Shown here: one piece after another, positions 8,824-17,847 of the stretch
How positions within the stretch are numbered: position 1 is the first letter of the stretch
Layout: the number at the start of each line of letters is the position of its first letter
Origin: Microbacterium arborescens
GTDB lineage: Bacteria; Actinomycetota; Actinomycetes; Actinomycetales; Microbacteriaceae
Assembly: GCF_030369635.1 (NCBI RefSeq)
Contig: NZ_CP128474.1
Span: 496,001-560,000, forward strand
Reading direction: 5' to 3'
Length of the DNA: 64,000 bases
Made by a program: the position numbers and the translations under genes
Notes under the pieces: model-generated
Databases searched by the model: none
What the model was told of the DNA's origin: nothing
Seen by the model: the letters and a program-made list of their open reading frames with translations, nothing else

Positions 8824-9540
8824 ATGCCCGCCTATCGCTCCGACGGATCGCCCGACCTCGCGGCATCCCTCGCAGCGCTCCCGGCGCGCACACCCGTCTC
8901 GGAGGTCGCGCGACGCCTGCTCGACCTGTTCACCTCGGGCGATGTCGCCCCGGGCACGCGGCTGCCGCCGGAGCGGCAGCTGGCCGCGACCCTCGAGGTC
9001 GGGCGGTCCGCCGTGCGCGAGGCGCTCGCCGCCCTCGAGATCCTCGGGATCGTCGACGTGCGCCCCGGCTCGGGAACGTACCTGCGCGGCGCGGCGAGCG
9101 AGCTGCTGCCGCAGACGCTGCGGTGGGGATTGCTCATCGGCGAGCGGAACACGCACGAGCTGATCGAGCTCCGGTCGGGACTGGAGATCTACGTCGCCCG
9201 TCTGGCGGCGGCCGCCGCCGGTTCTGGCGATCTCGAAGCGCACGTCGAACGGATGCGGTCGACGCTGGGCGACCTCGGCGCGTTCGCCCGTGCCGATCTG
9301 GCATTCCACCACGAGCTCGCACGCATCGCGGGCAACGCGATGCTCATCGATCTGCTGCACGTCGTCCGGTCACTGCTGCAGGTCTACGCCGACCGCGCGG
9401 TGCACGACGACGAGCAGGCCCGTCGTGCGCTCGCCGAGCACGAGGTGATCGCCCGTGCCGTGGCGGCGGGCGACGAGGACGCCGCCGCATCGGCGATGGC
9501 CGCGCATATGGCGACGGCCGCCCGCCGCATCGCCCCCTGA
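8824..9540 (+). CDS. FadR-type GntR transcriptional regulator
   Basis: A 238-residue regulator. An N-terminal winged helix (about 22-95) contains PGTRLPPERQLAATLEVGRSAVREALAALE, the GntR recognition region. A C-terminal helical FCD effector domain (about 100-238) has metal- or ligand-type residues in ADLAFHHELAR and the late LAEHEVIARA helix. Divergent to the apionate operon and next to a matching operator, it is most likely the repressor released by a pathway sugar acid. The start has no Shine-Dalgarno sequence but lies 7 nt after a -10-like hexamer. Confidence 0.88.
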   Translation: MPAYRSDGSPDLAASLAALPARTPVSEVARRLLDLFTSGDVAPGTRLPPERQLAATLEVGRSAVREALAALEILGIVDVRPGSGTYLRGAASELLPQTLRWGLLIGERNTHELIELRSGLEIYVARLAAAAAGSGDLEAHVERMRSTLGDLGAFARADLAFHHELARIAGNAMLIDLLHVVRSLLQVYADRAVHDDEQARRALAEHEVIARAVAAGDEDAAASAMAAHMATAARRIAP

Positions 9541-9549
9541 TCCCTGGCG

Positions 9550-9610
9550 CGCGAGGTCCCACTTCGGCCGGTTATCCGGACGCCATACCCGGCTGAACTG
9601 GGACCTCGCG
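9550..9610. terminator. Long imperfect hairpin between convergent genes
   Basis: A 12-bp perfect outer stem (CGCGAGGTCCCA, 9550-9561, with 9599-9610) is extended by about nine more pairs with one mismatch and one G-T pair (9563-9571 with 9589-9597), closing a loop of about 17 nt. It lies 10 nt after the GntR stop and 24 nt before the end of the oppositely transcribed glycosidase gene, so it probably ends transcription from both sides. There is no T tract. Confidence 0.7.
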
Positions 9611-9633
9611 GGTTGGCCCACGCGGGTCGCGGG

Positions 9634-11391
9634 TCAGTCGGCGACGCGGGTGAGGCGGATGCCCATGTAGGGCCGGCCGGGAAGCTCGACGCGCAGCTGG
9701 CCGCGATGCTCGCCGCGCACCGGCTCGACGGTCATGTTCCACGTGTCGATGACCTCGACCCGCCACGCGCCCTCGTCGAGGATGACGTTGCGGAACCGCG
9801 GGCGGTTGAAGCCGAAGTAGCCGATCTTCACGGCCCCGGCGACGCCGCCCCACGGAACGTCCCAGTCGCTCGGCAGGGGATCCCAGACGCCGGTCGGCGA
9901 CTCGGCCTGGAGTCGTTCGAGGAACGCGATCCGGTCGGGGGACGAGCCGTGCAGCTCACCGCCCTTGGACCACCAGAGGATCTCGTCGTCGCGGCCGTGC
10001 GCGGGCGGGTAGTAGGTCTCGCCGTGGCCGACGTAGCCGCCGCGCACCGCTCCCTCCCAGAAGCGCCGCGTCATCTCCTCGCCCGTGATGTTGCCCCAGC
10101 CCTGGTCGATGTCGCCCTCGTAGGCGCACTCGTCGATGACGACGGGCTTGCCCCACTGCTCGCGCCACTGGTCGGTGTTCTCGGCTGTGCGGTACACGTC
10201 GACGCGCTGGATGCTCACATGCGTGATCCAGGGCTTGTCGTAGTCGTAGACGGGACGGCAGTTGTGGATCGAGTTGAGGTGGCCGAATGCGTCCTCCTCG
10301 CCGACGACCGCGGCGAGCCGCTCCCAGTCGTCGAGGTCCTTCGACCACAGCAGGTCGTACTCGTTCGCCATCGACCACCACACGTTCGCGTAGCCCGACA
10401 GGCGCCGCACGACATAGCGCAGGTACCGCTCGTCGACGGCGGGTCCGAGGTCGGCGAAGCCCCATCGGTCGTAGGCGTGGAACAGGATGATGTCGGCCTC
10501 GATGCCGAGTTCGGCGAGCTGAGTGATCCGCTTCTCGAGGCGGCGGAAGTGCGCGGGGTCGAAACGCTCGAGATCGAACCCCTCGGCCAGGCTCCCCGCG
10601 AAGGGGAAATCCGCGGGCTCGTCGCTGTTGTACAGGTACGACTTCGGGAAGACGCACATGCGCAGCTTCGCGAACGACGTGGCGGCGAGCGTCGCGAGGG
10701 TCTGTTCCTGCAGGGCGTCGGGCTGGTGCGTCCAGGCGTACGCGGTCGTGCCGAGCGGACGGTGCCGGGTGCCGTCGGCGTGCCGGAAGTGGAAGCCGTC
10801 GACGCGCACCGGGCCGTGCGAGCCCGCGCGTGCCGCGACGACCTCGAGCCCGCCGGTGACGCCGTCGAGTGAACGTGCGGTCGAGCGGGTGCGGAAGCTC
10901 CAGGCTCCGTGCGTGTCGGCGAGGGCGCGGATGATGTAGACGCCGTCGCCGTCGTAGAAGCCGCCGACCCGCACCTCGGCACCGCCCCGCTCGAAGACCG
11001 CGTCGAGCTCGACGTCGACGAACGGATTGCCGTGGGCGGGTCCGGTGAGCCGGATCTCGATCGGATCCCACAGCGCCGCGCTCGCGGGCACCTCGACCGT
11101 CGCCGACCCCCGCGCGACCTCGGCGCCCTCGTATGACGGGTCGGGGTCGATCGCGGGCGCGTACGGCGGGCGGGCCGCCCCGGTCCCGACTTCGGCGAGG
11201 GCGGCGAAGAAGCGTTCGCGCTCGTCGAGGTTCTCGAGCGCCGGCACGATCGCGACGAGCTGGCCGAGACGTCCACCCCGGAACTGCGTCGCCATCGGCG
11301 AGGCCGCGACACCGGGCATGTACCGCTCGAGGATGGCGCGGGCGGCGGGGTCGTCGAGGGCTTCGCCGAAGGTCGTGGCGCGGTCGAACAT
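9634..11391 (-). CDS. DUF5060/DUF5605 glycoside hydrolase, apiosidase-like clan
   Basis: A 585-residue cytoplasmic glycosidase without a signal peptide. A helical N-terminal segment (about 1-75) precedes a beta-sandwich of DUF5060 type (about 90-175), a TIM barrel (about 200-480) and a C-terminal DUF5605-like beta domain. The likely acid/base is Glu344 (WWSMANEYD) and the likely nucleophile Glu421 (VVIDECAYEGD). The start at 11391 has a perfect AGGAGG site 5 nt upstream. It is the last gene of the rhamnogalacturonan operon. The barrel resembles the apiosidase-like fold (GH140 group), and the adjacent apionate operon makes a beta-apiosidase role attractive. That substrate is inference; another exo-glycosidase is possible. 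Confidence 0.78.
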   Translation of the reverse strand: MFDRATTFGEALDDPAARAILERYMPGVAASPMATQFRGGRLGQLVAIVPALENLDERERFFAALAEVGTGAARPPYAPAIDPDPSYEGAEVARGSATVEVPASAALWDPIEIRLTGPAHGNPFVDVELDAVFERGGAEVRVGGFYDGDGVYIIRALADTHGAWSFRTRSTARSLDGVTGGLEVVAARAGSHGPVRVDGFHFRHADGTRHRPLGTTAYAWTHQPDALQEQTLATLAATSFAKLRMCVFPKSYLYNSDEPADFPFAGSLAEGFDLERFDPAHFRRLEKRITQLAELGIEADIILFHAYDRWGFADLGPAVDERYLRYVVRRLSGYANVWWSMANEYDLLWSKDLDDWERLAAVVGEEDAFGHLNSIHNCRPVYDYDKPWITHVSIQRVDVYRTAENTDQWREQWGKPVVIDECAYEGDIDQGWGNITGEEMTRRFWEGAVRGGYVGHGETYYPPAHGRDDEILWWSKGGELHGSSPDRIAFLERLQAESPTGVWDPLPSDWDVPWGGVAGAVKIGYFGFNRPRFRNVILDEGAWRVEVIDTWNMTVEPVRGEHRGQLRVELPGRPYMGIRLTRVAD

Positions 11392-11447
11392 TCATGCCTC
11401 CTGGGCGGTGAGGGGTATGCGGTGAAGGGTGTGCGGTGACGGGCGGG
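11392..11447. repeat. Short imperfect tandem repeat in an operon gap
   Basis: The 56-nt gap between the rhamnosidase and DUF5605 genes contains about three copies of a 14-nt unit of the type GGTGAGGGGTATGC, starting near 11406. It lies immediately before the ribosome site of the DUF5605 gene. Significance is unknown. Confidence 0.5.
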
Positions 11448-14225
11448 TCAGGACGCGGTGGCGTCGCGGATCGCGGAGTCGACCGCCGTGAGGAGGTCGG
11501 GCGGGCTGAACATGAGCACCGAGCTCACCGTGCGGCCCGAACCCCAGCGGGTCTCGTCGCGCACGGCCGGCACCCGGTCGGGGGCGTGCTGGTCCAGCGC
11601 GCCGAGCAGAGCGTCGTACGCCCGTGGGTCGTCGATGACGTCGGCGAGCGAGGCGCTCAGCCCGTCGAGCGGGGGGAGCGCCGTCGGGCTCTCGGCTGCG
11701 AATCGCCACTCGTGTGTCCCCGATCCGACTTCGGCGCGCAGCCCCGGCAGGTCGACGTCGGCGCGGGTGCTCGGCGGCACGGTCGCGGTGACCACGATCT
11801 CTCCGCCCGCGCGGCGCCACGCCACGCTCGCCTCGCCGTACGGCGTGAGGTGTCGCGCCGCGGCGTGGTCGAGCGAACGCAGCGGGCGCGGCGCGATCCG
11901 CAGCCGCCGGTAACCGGGGGCCGCCGGGGCCAGGCCTGCGACGGTCCGGTGCAGCCAGTCGGCGACGGCGCCGAGCGCGTAGTGGTTGAACGAGGTCATC
12001 TCGCCCGGGTTGACACTGCCGTCGGGCAGCAGCGAGTCCCAGCGTTCCCAGACGGTCGTCGCGCCCTGCGTGACCGGGTACAGCCATGACGGGCACTGCG
12101 TCTGCGTCAGCAGGCGCTCGGCGGCATCCAACCGCCCACCCTCGGTGAGGGCGTCGGCGACCAGCGGTGTGCCCACGAATCCGGTGCCGATGCGGTAGCC
12201 GCCTTCGCGGACGAGGTCGGCCAGTCGGGTCGCAAGTGCCGCCCGCGCCTCATGGTCGACGACGAGGTCGAACTCGAGTGCGAGCGCGTATGCGGTCGGG
12301 GCGTCGCTGACCATCCGGCCGGCCGGGGTGACGTACTCCGCGACGAAGGCCGCGCGGCTGCGCTCCGCGAGCGCCCCGTAATGCGCGGCATCCGCGTCGA
12401 ACCCGAGCAGGCGGGCCGCGTCGGCGACCAGCCGCAGCGACCGGGCGAAGTAGGCGCTCGCGACGATGTCGGAGTCGACCTTCGCCTGGCCCGGCTTGTC
12501 GGGGGGAGCGGAAGGGTCGAGCCAGTCGCCCAGCTGCATGCGTCCGGCCCACAGCCCGCTCTCGCCCGCATCCGCTGCCACCGCGTCGACCCACGAGCGC
12601 ATGCTCGGGTACTGCGCGGCGACGACGTCGCGGTCGCCGAAGCGCTCGTGCATCACGGTGGGCACCACCGTCGCGGCATCCCCCCAGGCCGCCGGGCTCA
12701 CCCCGAACGCCCCGAAGGCCGTGAGAGCGGCGGGGACGACGACGGGGACCGAGCCGCCGCTGCGGCGCTGCTCGTGGGCGAGGTCGCGCAGCCACGACGT
12801 CAGGAATCCGGCGCAGTCGTAGAGGAAGGATGCCGTCGGCGCGAAGACCTGCAGATCGCCGGTCCAGCCCAGGCGCTCGTCGCGCTGCGGACAGTCGGTC
12901 GGTATCGAGAGGAAGTTGCCGCGCATCCCCCACACGACGTTCTCGTGCAGTCGGTCGATCAGCGGGTCCGACGAGGAGAACCACCCGGTGCGCGTCATGT
13001 CGGTGTGCAGGACGACGGCCTCGATGTCGGCCGGGTCGACGTCGGCGCCGGTGACCTCTGCGTAGCGGAATCCGTAGAAGGTGAAGCGCGACTCGAGCAC
13101 ATCGTCGTCGCCGGTGAGGTCGAACGTCGCGGTCGCGGCGGCGTTGCGCAGCGGCCGCAGGGCGAGCTCGCCGTGCTCGAGTACTTCGGCGTGGCGGACG
13201 ACGACGCGCTGCCCGGCCCGGCCGCGCACGCGCAGGCGGAGCCGGCCGACGAGATTCTGGCCGAAGTCGAGGATGCGGCCGCCCGAAGGTGCGGTGAGCA
13301 CCTCGGCCACCGGGAGCGTCTGGGTGCGGCGCACCGGCGGTGCGATGCGAGCCTCGGGCGTCGGGACGTTCTCGTAATCGGGGCGGGCCGCGGCGCCGAC
13401 CCTCGCCGGCGAGAACTCCGTCGCGGCGCGTGCGAGGTCCTGGTGCTCGCCGGCGTAGATGCCGGAGTCGACGACCGGGCCGTCGCCCGCCGCCTCCCAT
13501 CCTGCACCGGTCGCGGCGAGGGTCTCGCTCGTGCCGTCGTCGTAGGTCACCCGCAGCTGTGCGAGGAACGACGGCTGGTCGCCGTAGAGGCGGTCGGCGA
13601 ACGCGAAGAACCCGTACTTCTCGGTGTACCAGGCGCCCGCGAGCGTCGCGGAGAGCTCGTTGTCACCGTCGCGGATCAGGGCCGTGACATCGACGGTCTC
13701 GTGCACCAGGCGATCGCGGTAGGCGGTCCATCCCGGCGCGAGCACCTCGTCCGAGACGGCGCTGCCGTTGATCTCGGGCTCAGCCGATCCGAGCGCCGTC
13801 CAGAAGAGGATCGCGCGCGAGACCGGGCGGGCCGGCCGGAACCTCGTACGGACGACGGCGGGCTGCGCCGGGCGCTCCGGGTCGGCGAGCCCGATCGGCT
13901 CGGCGACCCATTCGTCGTCGCCGAGGAAGCCCGCGGTGACGACGAGGTCATCGCTCCAGGGCGTCGCCGTGCCCGACATGCCTTCGACCCGGATGCGCAC
14001 GCGTCGCGTCTCGCCCGGGGCGAGCGGGGTGAACGGCCACGGCACGAGCGCGCTCTCGTCGTACTCGAGGGCGACCGGGCCCGAGCCGTCGTCGATCTCG
14101 GCCCGGCGCTGCATCCAATCGGGCTCGTCCGTTCCGACCGTCCAGCTCAGTCGCGGGGTGGGCGTTGCGACGAACGCCGTGTCGTCGCGCAGTTCGGCGC
14201 GCAGCGTCGCGACGGCGGCGCTCAT
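11448..14225 (-). CDS. Alpha-L-rhamnosidase, GH78
   Basis: A 925-residue enzyme with the usual GH78 layout: an N-terminal fibronectin-like domain (about 1-105), a beta-sandwich carbohydrate-binding domain (about 130-300), a conserved concanavalin-like part, an (alpha/alpha)6 barrel (about 400-770) and a C-terminal beta domain. The catalytic signature PTDCPQRDERLGWTGD is intact. It should release terminal alpha-L-rhamnose inside the cell, since no signal peptide is present. The ATG at 14225 overlaps the stop of the serine hydrolase gene by 4 nt. It fits degradation of imported rhamnogalacturonan oligosaccharides; plant rhamnosides such as flavonoids are an alternative. Confidence 0.93.
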   Translation of the reverse strand: MSAAVATLRAELRDDTAFVATPTPRLSWTVGTDEPDWMQRRAEIDDGSGPVALEYDESALVPWPFTPLAPGETRRVRIRVEGMSGTATPWSDDLVVTAGFLGDDEWVAEPIGLADPERPAQPAVVRTRFRPARPVSRAILFWTALGSAEPEINGSAVSDEVLAPGWTAYRDRLVHETVDVTALIRDGDNELSATLAGAWYTEKYGFFAFADRLYGDQPSFLAQLRVTYDDGTSETLAATGAGWEAAGDGPVVDSGIYAGEHQDLARAATEFSPARVGAAARPDYENVPTPEARIAPPVRRTQTLPVAEVLTAPSGGRILDFGQNLVGRLRLRVRGRAGQRVVVRHAEVLEHGELALRPLRNAAATATFDLTGDDDVLESRFTFYGFRYAEVTGADVDPADIEAVVLHTDMTRTGWFSSSDPLIDRLHENVVWGMRGNFLSIPTDCPQRDERLGWTGDLQVFAPTASFLYDCAGFLTSWLRDLAHEQRRSGGSVPVVVPAALTAFGAFGVSPAAWGDAATVVPTVMHERFGDRDVVAAQYPSMRSWVDAVAADAGESGLWAGRMQLGDWLDPSAPPDKPGQAKVDSDIVASAYFARSLRLVADAARLLGFDADAAHYGALAERSRAAFVAEYVTPAGRMVSDAPTAYALALEFDLVVDHEARAALATRLADLVREGGYRIGTGFVGTPLVADALTEGGRLDAAERLLTQTQCPSWLYPVTQGATTVWERWDSLLPDGSVNPGEMTSFNHYALGAVADWLHRTVAGLAPAAPGYRRLRIAPRPLRSLDHAAARHLTPYGEASVAWRRAGGEIVVTATVPPSTRADVDLPGLRAEVGSGTHEWRFAAESPTALPPLDGLSASLADVIDDPRAYDALLGALDQHAPDRVPAVRDETRWGSGRTVSSVLMFSPPDLLTAVDSAIRDATAS

Positions 14226-15367
14226 GCGTCGCCCAGGATGCGGCCGAGCCGGGCCGCCAGAGCCACCGCACGCGGATCGGCGCCGCCCGGCCAGGGACCG
14301 CGGGCGATCGTCCAGGCGAAGGCGAGCCCGGTGTCGGGGTCGACGCAGGCGAGCGCGCCCGCGGCCCCGTCGTGCCCGAACGCGCGAGGACCGCCGAAGG
14401 CGAGCTGCTGCGACGGCTTCTGGAAGACGATGGCGTGTGCGCGGTCGTGCTGATGGAGCACTTCGTCGTAGCCGCGGATCTGCTGCTGCCCGATCGCGGC
14501 CACGGTCTCGGGGCCGAGCGCCGGCGCGGCGCCGTCGACCCCCGTGACCATGGCGGCGAACAGGCGGGCCAGACCGCGGGCCGAGCCGGTGCCGCTGCCG
14601 GCGGGATGCCCGTAGCGCCAGCTGCGCGGCGAGTTGGCGAGGTCGATGCCGCCCGCCGCGGGGGCGAACACCTTCGGGCCGAGCGTCGACGACGACCGCT
14701 CGGCGGTGTCGGACACCGGTCGGATCATCGGCAGCACGTCCACCCGGCGGTGCTCGAGCTCAGTGGGGAGCCCGAGGTGGAACTCGATCGCGTGCGGCGC
14801 CCGGATCTCGGTCTCGTAGAACTCGTGGAGAGTTCGGCCGGTCACGCGGTAGACCAGCTCGTCGCCGAGGCTGCCGATCGTGATCGCGTGGTACCCGAAT
14901 GCGCTGCCGGGGTGCCAGAACGGTGTCGATTCCGCCAGCCGCGCGGCGGCGGCGTGGTGGTCGAGCAGCTCGTCCCACGTGAGCGGATCGTCGGTCTGCG
15001 GGAGCCCGGCCTGATGCGACAGCAGCTGGCGGACGGTGACCGCCGCCTTGCCCTTCGCCGCGAACTCGGGCCAGTAGTGCGCGACGCGCTCGTCGAGGTC
15101 GATCTCGCCGCGTTCGACGAGCAGGCCGATCGAGAGCCCGATCGTGTTCTTGGTCACCGAGTACGGCACCATGACGGAGTCGCCGTCGAGGTGCGGGCCG
15201 CCCCAGGCGTCGAGCACCGTGCGGCCTCGGTGTATCGCCGCGACCTGGAACGACAGGTCGGGGTCCGCGGCGAGCAGCCCCTCGAGGTCGGTCACCACGT
15301 CGGTCAGGCGATCGTCGGCGTGCCCGCGGAGGCTGCCGGTCAGCTCGGTGATCGATTCGGTGGTCAT
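14222..15367 (-). CDS. Serine hydrolase, class C beta-lactamase / esterase EstB family
   Basis: A 381-residue member of the beta-lactamase/DD-peptidase fold. The SxxK nucleophile motif is S70-V-T-K73. A YHA segment (GYHAITIG) stands at the YxN position, and HDG in AFGHDGAAG at the K/HxG position. There is no signal peptide. The gene overlaps both the GH3 and GH78 genes by 4 nt, which ties it to oligosaccharide processing. An intracellular esterase that removes acetyl or other acyl groups from pectic oligosaccharides is the most sensible role. Antibiotic resistance is unlikely from context. Confidence 0.85.
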   Translation of the reverse strand: MTTESITELTGSLRGHADDRLTDVVTDLEGLLAADPDLSFQVAAIHRGRTVLDAWGGPHLDGDSVMVPYSVTKNTIGLSIGLLVERGEIDLDERVAHYWPEFAAKGKAAVTVRQLLSHQAGLPQTDDPLTWDELLDHHAAAARLAESTPFWHPGSAFGYHAITIGSLGDELVYRVTGRTLHEFYETEIRAPHAIEFHLGLPTELEHRRVDVLPMIRPVSDTAERSSSTLGPKVFAPAAGGIDLANSPRSWRYGHPAGSGTGSARGLARLFAAMVTGVDGAAPALGPETVAAIGQQQIRGYDEVLHQHDRAHAIVFQKPSQQLAFGGPRAFGHDGAAGALACVDPDTGLAFAWTIARGPWPGGADPRAVALAARLGRILGDA

Positions 15368-17775
15368 GCGGGAACCTCCCACTCGGCGGTGAGCGGGAGC
15401 TCGGCCACGGACGCTCCCGTGTGCAGGGTATAGGTGCCGGGCTCTACGACCCAGGCGCCCTCCCAGTACGCGAGGCGGCGCGGGTCGACCGCGATCTCGA
15501 CCGTCACGGTCTGGCCGGCCTCGGCACGCGCGACGGCGAAGCCGACCAGCCACCGCACCGGCCGGTCGACGGCGGAGCCCGCCCGCTCGGCGTAGACCTG
15601 CACGACGTGCTTGCCCGCGCGATCGCCGGTGTTGGTGAGGGTCACCGCGAGCGCGTCGCCGCGTCGCTCGGCGGCATCCCATCGCCAGGTCGTATAGCCG
15701 AGCCCGTGCCCGAACACGAAGGCGGGCTCGACGTCGTCGCGCAGCCAGGCCCGGTATCCGATGTGGATGCCCTCGTCGTACCGCAGCACGCCGTCGGTCG
15801 GCGTCACCTCGGCGACGGGGACGTCCGACAGGGCAGCGGGCCACGTCGTGGGGAGGCGCCCGCCGGGCTCGGCTGCGCCGGTGACGATGTCGGCGAGGGC
15901 GTGGCCGAACTCCTGGCCGCCGAAGTATCCCTGCAGCACGGCGGCGACCTCGCCGGCCCACGGCAGCACGACCGGCGACCCCGCGTTGACGATGACGATC
16001 GTCGGGGTGCCCGTCGCCGCGACCGCTCGCACGAGGTCGTCCTGGCGGCCGGGAAGGTCGAGGTCGACGCGGTCGTAGCCCTCGGACTCGACCTTGGAGT
16101 TCGTGCCGACGACGACGATCGCGACCTCGGCCGCGGCGGCGGCGTCGACCGCGCGGGCGATCAGCTCGTCGGGGTCTGTGCGCTCGGGGGCGACGCCGAC
16201 CGTGGCCGAGAAGGCGCCGGCGATCGCACCGTTGCCCGCCCGGGCGAACTCCACCCGGATGTCGACGGGGGTGCCCGCCGTCACCGTGACCGGCGCCGTG
16301 AGCGAGGGCGGGTTCAGGAACGCCGCGCCGAGGTCGGTACCGGTCAGCACGGGCGCGTCGTCGAGGCGCAGCTCGCCGTCGACGAAGAGACGGCCGGGGT
16401 TCGCCCCGGCGAAACCGAGCTCGATCTCGCCGGACTCGGCCGGGGTGAGGCGCGTCTCGTAGACGATCGTCGAGCTCTCGGCGATCGGGGCGCCGCCGCC
16501 GAACCACACGAGGGCGGTCGAGCGGCGGTCTTCGGCGAAGATCTCGGCGCCGGCGGCGTCGAGGAAGCTCACGCGCATGCCCGGCTCGCCCGTCACCGGG
16601 TTCGTCAGCTGCGACAGCGGCAGCTCGGCGACGCCCTCCTGCACGACGGCGCCGATCTCGAAGCGCACCTCGGCGCCCGGGAGTGTCTCGCGGAGCGCAT
16701 CGAGCGGCGAGCTGACGCGCTCGGGCACCACCGTCGCCGAGCCGCCGCCCTGCGTCCGCGCATCCCGGGCGTTCTGGCCGATGACGGCGACCCGACGGAG
16801 GACGTCCGCATCGAGCGGCAGCGTCCCGTCGTTGCGGAGCAGCACGGTCCCGGCGACGGCGGCCTCCCGTGCGAACGCGACGCCGTCGACGGCGGCCGTC
16901 TCGCGCGGGGCGCTGTCGCCCAGGGCGCCGACCCGCTCGGCGAGCAGCAGGATGCGCAGCACCTTGCGGTCGAGGTCGGCCTCGTCGACCCGCCCGTCGC
17001 GCACCGCGGCGACGAGGTCGGCGTACGCCGGCGCCGGGCCCGGCATCGCGAGGTCCTGCGCCGCGGGGACGGCACCGAGCGAGCGCACGGCGGTCCAGTC
17101 GCTGATGACGACGCCGTCGAAGCCCCACTCGGAGTTCAGCGGGTTCTCGAGCAGGTCGTTCTCGGTCATCGTGACGCCGTCGACGGAGTTGTAGGAGCTC
17201 ATGAGGGCCCAGGCGCCCGCATCCGCGACCGTGCGCTCGAAGGGGGCGAGGTAGAGCTCGCGCAGCGCGCGGGCATCGACCTGCACGTCGACGGTGAAGC
17301 GGTCGGTCTCGGAGTCGTTGGCGACGTAGTGCTTCGGCGTCGCGGCGACCCCGTTGTCCTGCAGGCCGCGCACGTACGCGGCACCGAGCTCGCCGGTGAG
17401 CTCGGGGTCCTCCGACAGGCACTCGAAGTGACGTCCGCCGAGCGGGGAGCGGTGCAGGTTGATGGTCGGGCCGAGCACGACGTCGACGTCCTTCCGGCGG
17501 GCCTCCGACGCCGAGGCCGCGCCGTAGCGGTAGGCGAGGTCGGCGTCCCACGATGCCGCGAGCGCGGAGCCGGAGGGCAGGTTCAGCGACGGGTCGCGCT
17601 CGTCCCAACGCGGGCCCCGCACACCCGCGGGTCCGTCCGAGAGGGTCATCGCCCGCAGCCCGATCCCGGGCAGCGGCACCGTCGTCCAGAAGTCGGCGCC
17701 CTGCACGAGGGCGGCCTTGTCCTCGAGGGTGAGGCGGTCGAGCAGGGGACGGAGGTGGTCGGTGGACGCGGTCAC
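15364..17775 (-). CDS. Beta-glucosidase-type exo-glycosidase, GH3
   Basis: An 803-residue GH3 enzyme. The N-terminal barrel carries the KHY motif (148-150) and the nucleophile Asp226 in GVVISDWTAV. The (alpha/beta)6 sandwich follows and is interrupted by a PA14-like insertion (about 365-500; SFLDAAGAEIFAED to VEFARAG). A fibronectin-type-III-like domain ends the protein. The PA14 insertion is typical of plant-oligosaccharide-active bacterial GH3 beta-glucosidases. No signal peptide, so it acts on imported sugars. It is the first enzyme gene after the ABC transporter genes, from which it is separated by a 72-nt gap with a hairpin. Whether it prefers glucosides, xylosides or galactosides cannot be read. 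Confidence 0.92.
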   Translation of the reverse strand: MTASTDHLRPLLDRLTLEDKAALVQGADFWTTVPLPGIGLRAMTLSDGPAGVRGPRWDERDPSLNLPSGSALAASWDADLAYRYGAASASEARRKDVDVVLGPTINLHRSPLGGRHFECLSEDPELTGELGAAYVRGLQDNGVAATPKHYVANDSETDRFTVDVQVDARALRELYLAPFERTVADAGAWALMSSYNSVDGVTMTENDLLENPLNSEWGFDGVVISDWTAVRSLGAVPAAQDLAMPGPAPAYADLVAAVRDGRVDEADLDRKVLRILLLAERVGALGDSAPRETAAVDGVAFAREAAVAGTVLLRNDGTLPLDADVLRRVAVIGQNARDARTQGGGSATVVPERVSSPLDALRETLPGAEVRFEIGAVVQEGVAELPLSQLTNPVTGEPGMRVSFLDAAGAEIFAEDRRSTALVWFGGGAPIAESSTIVYETRLTPAESGEIELGFAGANPGRLFVDGELRLDDAPVLTGTDLGAAFLNPPSLTAPVTVTAGTPVDIRVEFARAGNGAIAGAFSATVGVAPERTDPDELIARAVDAAAAAEVAIVVVGTNSKVESEGYDRVDLDLPGRQDDLVRAVAATGTPTIVIVNAGSPVVLPWAGEVAAVLQGYFGGQEFGHALADIVTGAAEPGGRLPTTWPAALSDVPVAEVTPTDGVLRYDEGIHIGYRAWLRDDVEPAFVFGHGLGYTTWRWDAAERRGDALAVTLTNTGDRAGKHVVQVYAERAGSAVDRPVRWLVGFAVARAEAGQTVTVEIAVDPRRLAYWEGAWVVEPGTYTLHTGASVAELPLTAEWEVPA

Positions 17776-17809
17776 GGGGACTCCAAGCGAGAGGGGGGTG
17801 GTGGGAGGG

Positions 17810-17845
17810 GGATGCCGGGGCGCCGGAACGGGAGCCCCGGCATCC
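17810..17845 (-). terminator. Internal hairpin between transporter and glycosidase genes
   Basis: A perfect 12-bp stem (GGATGCCGGGGC, 17810-17821, with 17834-17845) closes a 12-nt loop two nucleotides after the end of the DppF-like gene. It probably stops part of the transcripts from the transporter genes, or protects their 3' ends, before GH3. Confidence 0.7.
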
Positions 17846-17847
17846 GT

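Noticed and set aside
12252..14453. A 733-codon plus-strand frame across the GH78 gene
   Set aside because: No recognisable fold, charge-rich mirror composition; the minus-strand frame carries the intact GH78 signature.
14222..15367. Antibiotic-resistance beta-lactamase
   Set aside because: No signal peptide, and translationally coupled to GH3 and GH78 genes; the SxxK fold is shared by esterases, which fits better.
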